Assembly (NCBI RefSeq): GCF_030167915.1
Contig: NZ_JARGNB010000011.1
Location: forward strand, 62,001-126,000
Source: Aquabacterium humicola
GTDB lineage: Bacteria; Pseudomonadota; Gammaproteobacteria; Burkholderiales; Burkholderiaceae_C
DNA length: 64,000 bases
Direction of reading: 5' to 3'
Below the pieces are notes generated by a model, which was given only the letters and a program-made list of their open reading frames with translations, was not told the DNA's origin and ran no database searches. Positions 55,116 to 63,000 of the stretch are shown piece after piece. Numbering within the stretch: position 1 is the first letter of the stretch; each line of letters begins with the position of its first letter. The position numbers were made by a program, and so were the translations under genes.

Positions 55116-56855
55116 ATGCCGAACCTGTCCGCCCGCGCGCTGCCATCTCTCGTTCGTGCGCCTTCGCGTGCCGGCCTGCGCCGGGGGGGCGGGCTCCTGA
55201 TGGCCCTGCTGGTGCTCGTGCTGGTGCTGGCGCTCGGCGGCTGCGCCGGCGTGCCGCGCGCGGTCGAGCGCCCGGTGTCGGCCAGCCTCGCCGCGCCCGC
55301 GGACGCACCGCTGCCGCAGCTGGTCGCCAGCTTCTCGCTGCCGCCGGGGCAGTCGGCGGTGCGGCCGATGCCGCTGCCGCAGGACGCGCTCGCGGCCCGG
55401 ATGGCGCTGTTCCGGCAGGCGCGCACCAGCATCGACCTGCAGACCTACCACCTCGCCGACGACTCCACCGGCCGCCTGGTGCTGCGCGCGCTGCGCGACG
55501 CCGCGCGCCGCGGCGTGCGCGTGCGCCTGCTGCTGGACGACTTCTACACCACCGGCATGGACGACCTGCTGCTCGGGCTGGCCGCCGAGCCGAACGTCGA
55601 GCTGCGCCTGTTCAATCCGTTCCATGGCCTGCGCGGCTGGCCGGTGGCGCGCTTCGCCGAACTGCTGAGCGACTTCGGCCGGCTGAACCACCGCATGCAC
55701 AACAAGCTGCTGGTGGTCGACGGTGCGTTCGCGATCGCCGGCGGCCGCAACCTCGCCGATGACTACTTCCTGCGCAGCGCGAGCGCCAACTTCATCGATT
55801 TCGACCTGCTGCTGGGCGGCGCCGTGGTGGGCGAACTGGCCGGTCACTTCGACCGTTACTGGAACAGCCATCGCGTGTGGCCGCTGCACGCCCTGGCGGA
55901 CAACCGGCTCGATGCCGAAGAGCGCCGCACCTACTTCGAGATCGCCAGCGCGCCGCCGGAAGACATGACGCCGGTGCCCAGCGATGCGCTGAAGCCGACC
56001 TCGACCTCGCACGCGTCGCTGGTGTCGCCCGACGCGCTGCGGCCGCTGAAGCCGGACCTGCCGCGCGGCCACTTCGACTTCTACTTCGCCCCGGCCGGCT
56101 CGCAGGCCGATCCGCCGGACAAGCAGCGTGGCCAGTCGCCGCTGGGCCGCCCCGAGGCGACTGATCCCCCTCGGGGGGACCGGCCCGCAGGGACGCAGGG
56201 GGCCAGGTACCTGGAGCCGGTGGCGGGCAGCGTCGCCGCGAAGCTGATCGGCACGCTGACGAACGCATCGCGGGAAGTGACGATGGTCAGCCCGTACTTC
56301 GTGCCGGGCGACATCGGCATGGACCGCATCCGCGCGCTGCGCGCGAAGGGCGTGCAGATCCACGTCATCACCAATGCCACCGGCACCAGCGACGAGCCGC
56401 TGGTGGCGATCGGCTACGAGCGCCACCGCGTCGAGCTGCTGAAGCTGGGCGTCAAGCTGTGGGAGGTGAGCTCCGGCCGGCTCAAGGCAGACAACCTGGT
56501 CGGCGTTGCGCTCGGCAGTTCCAGCGGCCGACTGCACGCGAAGATGGGCTTCGTCGACCGCCGCATCTTCCTGGCCGGCTCGCTGAACCTGGATGCACGC
56601 TCGGCGCTGATCAACACCGAGGTCGGCGTCGGCGTCGACAGCCCCGAGATGGTGGCCGCGCTGATGCGCTTCTACCGGCTGGAGTCGTATGTCGGCGTCT
56701 ACGAGCTGCGCCTGAAGCCGGACGGCCGCACGATCGAATGGGTCGCCCGCGACGCGACCGGGGGCGAATCGGCCAGCGCGGAGCCCGAAACGAGCGGCTG
56801 GCTGCGCTTCAAGCTGTGGCTGATGTCGCTGTTCGTGTCGGAGGAGTTGCTCTGA
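55116..56855 (+). CDS. Lipoprotein phospholipase D-family protein carrying an in-frame repeat element
   Basis: A 579-residue two-HKD enzyme with H195/K197/D202 (MHNKLLVVDG) and H474/K476/D481 (LHAKMGFVD), similar to cardiolipin synthase ClsC-like proteins. The signal ends in LGGC (Cys43), which predicts an envelope lipoprotein. Between the two catalytic halves, about residues 344-364 are coded by the C5-TC-G6 hairpin repeat also found at 4593, giving an odd charged loop (DPPRGDRPAGTQGA). The frame is kept, so the gene is probably still functional. Earlier in-frame starts exist, but ATG 55116 gives the best signal. Confidence 0.87.
   Translation: MPNLSARALPSLVRAPSRAGLRRGGGLLMALLVLVLVLALGGCAGVPRAVERPVSASLAAPADAPLPQLVASFSLPPGQSAVRPMPLPQDALAARMALFRQARTSIDLQTYHLADDSTGRLVLRALRDAARRGVRVRLLLDDFYTTGMDDLLLGLAAEPNVELRLFNPFHGLRGWPVARFAELLSDFGRLNHRMHNKLLVVDGAFAIAGGRNLADDYFLRSASANFIDFDLLLGGAVVGELAGHFDRYWNSHRVWPLHALADNRLDAEERRTYFEIASAPPEDMTPVPSDALKPTSTSHASLVSPDALRPLKPDLPRGHFDFYFAPAGSQADPPDKQRGQSPLGRPEATDPPRGDRPAGTQGARYLEPVAGSVAAKLIGTLTNASREVTMVSPYFVPGDIGMDRIRALRAKGVQIHVITNATGTSDEPLVAIGYERHRVELLKLGVKLWEVSSGRLKADNLVGVALGSSSGRLHAKMGFVDRRIFLAGSLNLDARSALINTEVGVGVDSPEMVAALMRFYRLESYVGVYELRLKPDGRTIEWVARDATGGESASAEPETSGWLRFKLWLMSLFVSEELL
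56145..56207 (+). repeat. Dispersed hairpin repeat, copy inside the phospholipase D gene
   Basis: CCCCCTCGGGGGG at 56166-56178, followed by CGGCCCGCAGG and AGGGGGCCAGG, aligns almost base for base with the intergenic copy at 4593-4650. It adds about 21 residues in frame between the two catalytic halves of the host gene. Confidence 0.75.
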
Positions 56856-56867
56856 CGCCGGCCGGCG

Positions 56868-57596
56868 TCAGACGCCCGCGCCCTTCAGCTCCGCGCGCGC
56901 ATGCGTCAGCCAGATGCGCAGGCGCTGGCGTTCCAGCAGGCCCAGGCTGACGCTGTCGGGTGCGCTGTTGTTGCTGGCGGCCCAGAAGCTGGCGTTGGCG
57001 GCGTCGATCTTCTGCACGATGCCCTCGTGCAGGCGCTTCAGGTTCACGATGCGGGCGCCCAGCGAGACCGCGCGGTCCTGCAGGCCGGATTTCTCCAGCA
57101 TCCCGAAGTCGTCGCCGCGCACGGCATTGCGCACCAGCACGTAGCGCAGCCGCGCGCCGAAGCGGTCCAGCAGCTTGGCCAGCAGCTCCAGCGAGTCGCG
57201 GCCGTTGTCCATCACATGCCAGTAGTGCAGCGCGATGCCCTGCATGTCGGCGAGGTCGAGCACGCCGGAATCCTCCATCCAGCGCGCCAGCGGCTCCTGC
57301 GTCTGCGCCGCGAGGTCGACCAGCACGCGGCGGCTGGGCAGCTCGACGGCGGATTCGAAGATGGTGTCCAGCGCCTCGTAGCGGTCGACCACCACCGGCG
57401 ACGCGAAGCCGGTGTAGAAGCGCATCAGCGTGCCGTGCGAGCGGTCGGTGTCGAAGCCGAGGAAGGGAATCTGCTGGTCGATGAAATGCTGCGCCAGCAG
57501 CCGGGCGACGAAGGACTTGCCGACGCCGCCCTTTTCGCCGCCGATCAGGTGGATGTTGCCCTTGCTGGCGTTCTCGAGCGTGGGGATCGTGGACAT
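56868..57596 (-). CDS. ParA/MinD-like P-loop ATPase
   Basis: A 242-residue ATPase with the deviant Walker A GEKGGVGKS (residues 20-28), switch-like FLGFDTDRSHG and a VLVDLAAQTQEPL Walker B region. Homologues are annotated as mobilization or ParA-family proteins. There is no ParB, relaxase or plasmid gene nearby, so a role in moving or positioning a cellular cargo, or as a signalling NTPase, is possible. It converges on the phospholipase D gene twelve bases away. Function is unknown; the ATPase fold is clear. Confidence 0.8.
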   Translation of the reverse strand: MSTIPTLENASKGNIHLIGGEKGGVGKSFVARLLAQHFIDQQIPFLGFDTDRSHGTLMRFYTGFASPVVVDRYEALDTIFESAVELPSRRVLVDLAAQTQEPLARWMEDSGVLDLADMQGIALHYWHVMDNGRDSLELLAKLLDRFGARLRYVLVRNAVRGDDFGMLEKSGLQDRAVSLGARIVNLKRLHEGIVQKIDAANASFWAASNNSAPDSVSLGLLERQRLRIWLTHARAELKGAGV

Positions 57597-57649
57597 GGAG
57601 GGTCGGGGTCGCTTCGGGTCGGTGTGCGCGGGATTGTCGCCCTGCGCGG

Positions 57650-58939
57650 TCAGGCGCCCCGGGCCGTGGCCAGGCGCTGCACGAAACGTTCGCCGGCACC
57701 GGGCTTGAGCTTGCCGACGATGGCCAGTGCCGGCGGCTCGGCCAGCAGGCGGCGGAACGCGCTGCCGACCTCCGCCGTACCAAGGGCCTGCAGACGCTCG
57801 AGCTGCTCGGCGCGCGAGCGCACGCGGCCCTGCACGCACAGCTGCTGCACGGCTTCCTCGAGCCGCCGGAACGGCCGCTCCTGCGTGCGCAGGCTCCTCA
57901 CGGCCAGCTGGTTGCGCGCACGTTCGAGCGCGATGGCATCGATGCGCTCGGCATGGTCGAGCAGCAGCGTGCCCACCGCGTCGAGGAAGGGGTCGAGGTG
58001 CTCCGGCGCCATCGACGCCTCGACGACGAACTGGCCGGCGGCGGGCAGCACGTCGGCCGAGCAGGATGCGTGATAGACCAGGCCGCGGCGTTCGCGCAGC
58101 TCGTCGAGCAGCGGCGAGCTCATGCCTTCGCCGAACACCGCGGCGGCGAGCTCGCCGGCGGGGTCGTCGGCGGCCAGCGAGGGCAGCGGGAAGCCCAGCA
58201 CCACGTGGCTCTGGCTGGAGCCGGCCTGGCGGCGTTCGCGCAGGCCGCCGCGCCAGTCCGGCGGCGCGACGGCATTGACCGGGCCGGCGCGCATCGTGCC
58301 GAAGGCCTTCTCGGCCTCGTGCTGCAGCGTTTCGGGATCGATGCGCCCGGCCACCGCCACGACCACGTTGGCGCCGGTGTAGTGCTGGCCGACGTAGGCC
58401 AGCAGCTCGTCGCGGGTGAAGCGGCGGATGTTGGCCTGAGTGCCGATCACCGGCTGGGCCAGCGGATGGCGGCCGAAGCAGTTGCGGTCGAAGAGCTTGT
58501 AGGCCGTGGACAGCGGGTCGTCCTCGTCCTCGGCGAACTCCTGCAGGATGACCTGGCGCTCGCGCTCGAGCTCGGCCTCGGGGAAGTTGGAGTGGCGCAC
58601 GATGTCCGCCAGCATGTGCAGGAAGGGCACCGCATGCTCGGCCAGGCCGTGGATGTGGAAGGCGGTGTGGTCCTTGTCGGTGTGGGCGTTGACCTCGCCG
58701 CCCAGGCGTTCGGCATCGAGGTTGATGCGCTGGCAGTCGCGCGTCTCGGTGCCCTTGAAGGCCATGTGCTCGACGACATGGCTGATGCCGTTGGCGCGGG
58801 CGTTCTCGTGCTGGCTGCCGGCGCGCACGAAGACCGACAGGCTGACGCTGTCCAGCCAGGGCAGCGCGATGGCGATCACGCGCACGCCGTTGGGCAGCTG
58901 GCAGATGGACGTATGGGGTTCGGGACGGACAGCGAGCAT
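57650..58939 (-). CDS. M16-family (pitrilysin-like) zinc metallopeptidase
   Basis: A 429-residue protein of the processing-peptidase subfamily. The inverted zinc motif HxxEH is present as H54-V-V-E57-H58 in ISHVVEHMAFKGT, and the third ligand region follows in LEREREQVILQEFAED-like sequence (about residues 125-140). The two-lobed M16B layout is complete (second lobe from about 215). No signal peptide is obvious, so it may be cytoplasmic. Family members digest peptides or process proteins. It is divergent from the VOC gene. Confidence 0.88.
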   Translation of the reverse strand: MLAVRPEPHTSICQLPNGVRVIAIALPWLDSVSLSVFVRAGSQHENARANGISHVVEHMAFKGTETRDCQRINLDAERLGGEVNAHTDKDHTAFHIHGLAEHAVPFLHMLADIVRHSNFPEAELERERQVILQEFAEDEDDPLSTAYKLFDRNCFGRHPLAQPVIGTQANIRRFTRDELLAYVGQHYTGANVVVAVAGRIDPETLQHEAEKAFGTMRAGPVNAVAPPDWRGGLRERRQAGSSQSHVVLGFPLPSLAADDPAGELAAAVFGEGMSSPLLDELRERRGLVYHASCSADVLPAAGQFVVEASMAPEHLDPFLDAVGTLLLDHAERIDAIALERARNQLAVRSLRTQERPFRRLEEAVQQLCVQGRVRSRAEQLERLQALGTAEVGSAFRRLLAEPPALAIVGKLKPGAGERFVQRLATARGA

Positions 58940-59045
58940 GGCGGGGAGCCTACCTCAAGCGTCCATCCCCACGATGCCCGGTGCCCCGCAGGCGCCGGCT
59001 GTGCCAACATCCGCCGCCTAGACGGGGAGGAAGCGAGGAGGAACC

Positions 59046-59414
59046 ATGCCCAACCTGAGAGCCGTCGAGCTCAAGGTCTTCGTGCCGGCGAAGGACTACG
59101 CGCTGAGCAAGCGCTTCTACGCCGACCTGGGTTTCACGCAGGCCTCGGACGACGACGGCATCGCGTACTTCCACCACGGCGACGTCAGCTTCCTGCTGCA
59201 GGACTTCTACCAGCCCGAGCTGGCGAAGAACCTGATGCTGCACCTGCTGGTCGAGGACGTCGATGCCTGGCACCGGCGCATCGCCGAGGCCGGCCTCGCG
59301 GCGACCTACGGCGTCAAGCTCGGCCCGGTCGAATTGCAGCCCTGGCGCATGCGCGACTTCGTGCTGTTCGACCCGTCCGGGGTGCTGTGGCGCATTGCGC
59401 AGAACACCGATTGA
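59046..59414 (+). CDS. VOC-superfamily (glyoxalase/bleomycin-resistance fold) protein
   Basis: A 122-residue single-domain protein with the two beta-alpha-beta-beta-beta modules of the VOC fold: AVELKVFVPAKDYALSKRFYADLGFT at the N-terminus and NLMLHLLVEDVDAWHRRIAEAG in the second half, ending FVLFDPSGVLWRI. Homologues include glyoxalase I, dioxygenases and drug-binding proteins; only some metal ligands are conserved here and no function can be given. An AGGAGG site precedes the ATG. A small GFA gene follows on the same strand. Confidence 0.85.
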   Translation: MPNLRAVELKVFVPAKDYALSKRFYADLGFTQASDDDGIAYFHHGDVSFLLQDFYQPELAKNLMLHLLVEDVDAWHRRIAEAGLAATYGVKLGPVELQPWRMRDFVLFDPSGVLWRIAQNTD

Positions 59415-59451
59415 AGGCCTGCGTCGATCAGACTTTGCGTGGAGTGAGCCC

Positions 59452-59841
59452 ATGACCCTGTCCGCCACCTGCCACTGCGGCGCCGTGCGCATCCACATTC
59501 CGCGCTCGCCCGAGAAGCTGACCAACTGCAACTGCTCGCTGTGCCGCCGCACCGGCGCACTGTGGGCCTACTTCGCGCCGGCCGAGGTGCGCATCGAGGG
59601 GCATCCCGAGCACACCGAAGGCTATGTGCAGGGCGACAAGACCTTGCGCACGGTGCGCTGCCGCCACTGCGGCATCGTCACCCACTGGGAGCCGATCGGC
59701 GAGCAGCCGGTCGATCGCATGGCGGTCAACGCGCGCAACTTCGACCCGGTGATGTTCGGCTCGGTGCGCATCCGTTTCTTCGATGGTGCCGACAGCTGGA
59801 CCTACGTCGGCGAGTGGCCGCCGGCCGACGGTGGCGCCTGA
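59452..59841 (+). CDS. GFA-family (glutathione-dependent formaldehyde-activating) zinc protein
   Basis: A 129-residue protein with the GFA zinc-binding Cys pattern: CHCGAVR, then CNCSLCRRTG, and RCRHCGIVTHW. The family is named after Gfa, which promotes S-hydroxymethylglutathione formation, but most members have no known function. The start codon lies 37 bases after the VOC stop. Together the two could form a small unit for handling reactive aldehydes (VOC/glyoxalase plus GFA); this is inference from adjacency only. Confidence 0.88.
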   Translation: MTLSATCHCGAVRIHIPRSPEKLTNCNCSLCRRTGALWAYFAPAEVRIEGHPEHTEGYVQGDKTLRTVRCRHCGIVTHWEPIGEQPVDRMAVNARNFDPVMFGSVRIRFFDGADSWTYVGEWPPADGGA

Positions 59842-59844
59842 GCT

Positions 59845-60474
59845 TCAGCTGCGCCGGGCCAGCGCCAGCGACCCCGCCAGCGCCAGCAGCGCCGCGCCGC
59901 AGCTGCGGTCCAGCCACAGCACCGCGCGGCGGCGCATCAGCCGCAGCGCGTGCGCGCCGATCGCCGCGTAGCCGAGCATCACGACGAAGTCGAGCGCCGC
60001 GAAGACGATCGCGATCACCGTGTACTGCGGCCCCTGCGGCGCGGCGGCGTCGATGAACTGCGGCAGCAGTGCCGAGCAGAACAGGTAGCCCTTGGGGTTC
60101 GTCACCGCGACGAGGAAGGACTTCAGGAACACCGCGGGCGCTGCGCCGTCCGTTGGCGCCGCCACGCCCGCGGAGGGCAGCGCGAGCCCGCCTTGCGAGC
60201 GCAACAGGCGCCAGCCGATCCACGCCAGGTAGACGGCGCCAATCCACTTGATCACCGAGAACCAGAACTCGGATGCGGCGAGCAGTGCGCCCAGCCCCAG
60301 CGCCACCGCGCCGACGAGCACGAAGTCCGACGCCACGGCGCCGAGCATGCCGGGCACCGAGCGGCGCAGCCCGAAGCGCGAGCCATTGGCCAGCGCCAGC
60401 AGCACGGTGGGGCCGGGCGTGGCGATCGCGATCAGTGCGACCACCGAGAAGGCCAGCAGCGTCGTCGGGTCCAT
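59845..60474 (-). CDS. LysE-family amino acid exporter
   Basis: A 209-residue inner-membrane protein with about six hydrophobic segments and the LysE/RhtB signature near the N-terminus (ATPGPTVLLALANGSRFGLRR), followed by GAVYLAWIGWRLLRS and a TNPKGYLFCSALLPQF segment. Such proteins export amino acids or derivatives such as lysine, homoserine or homoserine lactones. No regulator (LysG-type) is adjacent, so the substrate is open. It converges on the GFA gene with three bases between. Confidence 0.9.
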   Translation of the reverse strand: MDPTTLLAFSVVALIAIATPGPTVLLALANGSRFGLRRSVPGMLGAVASDFVLVGAVALGLGALLAASEFWFSVIKWIGAVYLAWIGWRLLRSQGGLALPSAGVAAPTDGAAPAVFLKSFLVAVTNPKGYLFCSALLPQFIDAAAPQGPQYTVIAIVFAALDFVVMLGYAAIGAHALRLMRRRAVLWLDRSCGAALLALAGSLALARRS

Positions 60475-60586
60475 CGGGCGTGATCCGGGTGTCGTGGCGG
60501 GCTGGCCAGCTTAGCGACGGCGATTCACGCCGCACAGGCACAGATCGGCCCGGCCTCGACCGGCACAGCAGGCCGCAGCGTGCGCC

Positions 60587-61567
60587 TCAGCGCCCGGCCG
60601 GGGGCAGCGGCAGCTTCTTGTCCGCCATCACCCGGCGCGCGCGGTCGGGGTAGTCGGTGATCAGGCCGTCGACGCCCCAGTCGATCAGCCGCGCCATGTC
60701 CTCGGCTTGGTTGACGGTCCACGGCAGTACCTGCAGGCCGAGCGCATGCGCCTCGGCGATCAGCGCCGGCGACAGGTCGTTGAAGTTCGGGCTCCAGATC
60801 GCGCCGCCGGCGGCCTTGACCATCTTCGGCAGCGAGCCGTGCGTCTTCAGGTCGAAGCCCGCGGACCACGTGCCGTCGCTGACGGTGTCGAAGTTCGGCC
60901 GCTGCGCCGACAGGTAGGCGGTGGGGATCCGCGGCGCCAGCTGCTGCGCGATGCGCAGCGCGCGCCAGTCGAAGCCCTGCAGCGTCACGCGGCGCTCGAC
61001 ACCGGCGTCGCGCAGCACCGCCAGCACCGCGCGCACGATTGCCTCGGGCGCCGGCGTGTCGTCGGGCCGTTTCGGGTTCAGCTTGATCTCGATGTTCGCG
61101 CGCAGCGCCTCGCGGCCCGGCTCGCGCATCAGCGCCAGCACCTCGGACAGGCGCGGCAGGCGCTCGGCATCGCTGGGCTTCTGCTCGGGGAAGGTATTGG
61201 CGATGCTGCTGGCCGGCCGTGCGCGGCCGAGGCGGAACTTCGACTGCAGCTCGGCCGCGCTGACGCTGCCGATCAGCGGCCCGGTGGCGGCGAGCCACTC
61301 GCCTTGCGCGTCGCGCGTCAGGTCGCGGTTCAGCGCCGGATCGTGCACGACCATCGGCACGCCGTCGGCGGACAGGTGCACGTCGAGCTCCAGCGTATCG
61401 ACGCCGACGGCGATCGCGGTGCGGAACGCGGCCAGCGTGTTCTCCGGCGCCAGGCCGCGGGCGCCGCGGTGGCCCTGCAGGTCGAAGGCCTGGACGGCGA
61501 GCGTGGACGTGCAGAGCGCGAGCAGGACGACGATGCGACGCAGGGGGTAGCGAACTGGATGGCGCAC
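60587..61567 (-). CDS. Glycerophosphodiester phosphodiesterase, exported
   Basis: A 326-residue GDPD-fold enzyme starting at a GTG after GAGGAG, with a signal peptide (IVVLLALCTSTLAVQA). The catalytic TIM-barrel motifs are present: GHRGARGLAPENTLAAF (His, Glu), ELDVHLSADGVPMVVHD (Glu, Asp, His) and a late WTVN. It would hydrolyse glycerophosphodiesters, for example glycerophosphoethanolamine, in the periplasm to glycerol-3-phosphate and an alcohol such as ethanolamine. It lies downstream of alkB on the same strand with a 44-base gap and may be cotranscribed. Confidence 0.92.
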   Translation of the reverse strand: MRHPVRYPLRRIVVLLALCTSTLAVQAFDLQGHRGARGLAPENTLAAFRTAIAVGVDTLELDVHLSADGVPMVVHDPALNRDLTRDAQGEWLAATGPLIGSVSAAELQSKFRLGRARPASSIANTFPEQKPSDAERLPRLSEVLALMREPGREALRANIEIKLNPKRPDDTPAPEAIVRAVLAVLRDAGVERRVTLQGFDWRALRIAQQLAPRIPTAYLSAQRPNFDTVSDGTWSAGFDLKTHGSLPKMVKAAGGAIWSPNFNDLSPALIAEAHALGLQVLPWTVNQAEDMARLIDWGVDGLITDYPDRARRVMADKKLPLPPAGR

Positions 61568-61611
61568 GCGGCGGTCTCCTCGACGGCTTCGTTGAAGCGG
61601 CCGAGTGTGAC

Positions 61612-62826
61612 TCAGGCGGCGCGCGCGAGTTCGGCCTGCTGCAGCGCCCGTTTTGGATAACGCGCCTGCAGCGCCGCCCGGGCGCGCGGATCGACGTTGA
61701 CGCGGTCGAGGTCGCCCTGCACCTGGGGCAGCGCCATCAGCCGCGGGTCCATCACCTTGAACCACAGCCGCGGCGCGTAGGCCAGCGGGAACATGCCGAA
61801 ATAGCCGCTGGGCAGCTGCGGCAGGTCCTCGAAATGGCGCAGGCTCTGGTAGCGGCGCGACGGGTAGGCGTGGTGGTCGGAATGGCGCTGCAGGTGGAAG
61901 AGGGCGAGGTTGGTCACCAGGTGGTTGGTGTTCCACGAATGGTGCGGCTTGGGCGACTCGTAGCCCGCGCCTTCGCGCTGGCGCAGCAGGCCGTAGTGCT
62001 CGACGTAGTTGGCCGAGGTCAGCTGCCACCAGGCCACCAGGTTGTGGATCGCCAGGAAGGGCAGCATCACGAGGCCGAAGGCAGCGATCAGCGATCCCTG
62101 CAGCAGCGCGCTCACCGCATACGACTGCAGCATCGTGTTGTGGCGCAGGTCCCACGGCGAGCGGCCGAGCGCGCGCAGGCGTTCGGATTCGAGCTGCCAT
62201 GCGCGGCGGATGCCGCCCGGCAGCTCGCGCAGCGCGAAGCGGTAGATGCTCTCGCCCATGCGCGAACTGGCATGGTCTTCCGGCGTCGCGACCCAGCGGT
62301 GGTGGCCGCGGCCGTGCTCGACGGTGAAGTGGCCGTAGGCCGGCACCGCGAGCGCCAGCCGCGCCAGCCACTGCTCGAGGCGCGAGCGCTTGTGGCCGAG
62401 CTCGTGCGCGGTGTTGAGCCCGAGCCCGGAATCGGTGCCGGCGACGTAGGCCAGGATCACGAAGGCCCACCAGGACAGCGCCTGCGTACCGGCCCACCAC
62501 GCGCAGCCGATCAGCGCGACGTAGTGCAGCGGCACCGTCGCCCACGTCAGCCAGCGGTAGTAGCGGTCGTCCTCCAGTTGCGGCACGACCGCTTCGGGCG
62601 GGTTGTTCGTGTCCTCGCCGATCAGCGCGTCGAGCAGCGGCATCAGCCCGTAGCTGATCACCAGCGGCAGCGCCAGCATCGCCTGCCAGCCGGTGAAGTG
62701 ATGCGCGGCGATGCCGGTGAAGGGGATCAGCGGCCAGACCACCGACAGGCTCCACCACAGGCGCTTGCGGTCGCGGTACTCGACGCGCGTGCCATCTTGC
62801 AGCGTGGCGGCGTAGACAGGGCCCAT
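61612..62826 (-). CDS. alkB: Alkane 1-monooxygenase
   Basis: A 404-residue membrane di-iron hydroxylase with six hydrophobic segments and all AlkB His boxes: HELGHK (H141/H145), EHGRGHH (H171/H175/H176), the HYG motif NYVEHYGLLR, and LQRHSDHHA (H315/H318/H319). It hydroxylates the end carbon of alkanes, using electrons from rubredoxin. No rubredoxin or rubredoxin reductase gene is seen in the window, and no rubredoxin domain is fused. ATG 62826 has a GAGGAGG site. It is divergent from urtA. Confidence 0.93.
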   Translation of the reverse strand: MGPVYAATLQDGTRVEYRDRKRLWWSLSVVWPLIPFTGIAAHHFTGWQAMLALPLVISYGLMPLLDALIGEDTNNPPEAVVPQLEDDRYYRWLTWATVPLHYVALIGCAWWAGTQALSWWAFVILAYVAGTDSGLGLNTAHELGHKRSRLEQWLARLALAVPAYGHFTVEHGRGHHRWVATPEDHASSRMGESIYRFALRELPGGIRRAWQLESERLRALGRSPWDLRHNTMLQSYAVSALLQGSLIAAFGLVMLPFLAIHNLVAWWQLTSANYVEHYGLLRQREGAGYESPKPHHSWNTNHLVTNLALFHLQRHSDHHAYPSRRYQSLRHFEDLPQLPSGYFGMFPLAYAPRLWFKVMDPRLMALPQVQGDLDRVNVDPRARAALQARYPKRALQQAELARAA

Positions 62827-63000
62827 GGCGTGCGCCTCCTCGGGGTGCTGGCGCCAATTGAAGCGCTGGCGGCGCGCGGCCGCAAGCGGGCTACTCCGTG
62901 CATCCCCTCTACGACACCTTGCGTATTGGCCGCCGGCAGCCGCGCTCCTAACCTGCGCCACGCCTCAACGAAGGCCTCAACCGCAGGAGCAGGAGCCCGC

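Noticed and set aside
54477-56537. A 686-codon minus-strand frame that seems to contain part of the hydrolase
   Set aside because: Its end is an off-frame reading of the alpha/beta hydrolase and the rest is antisense to the phospholipase D gene.
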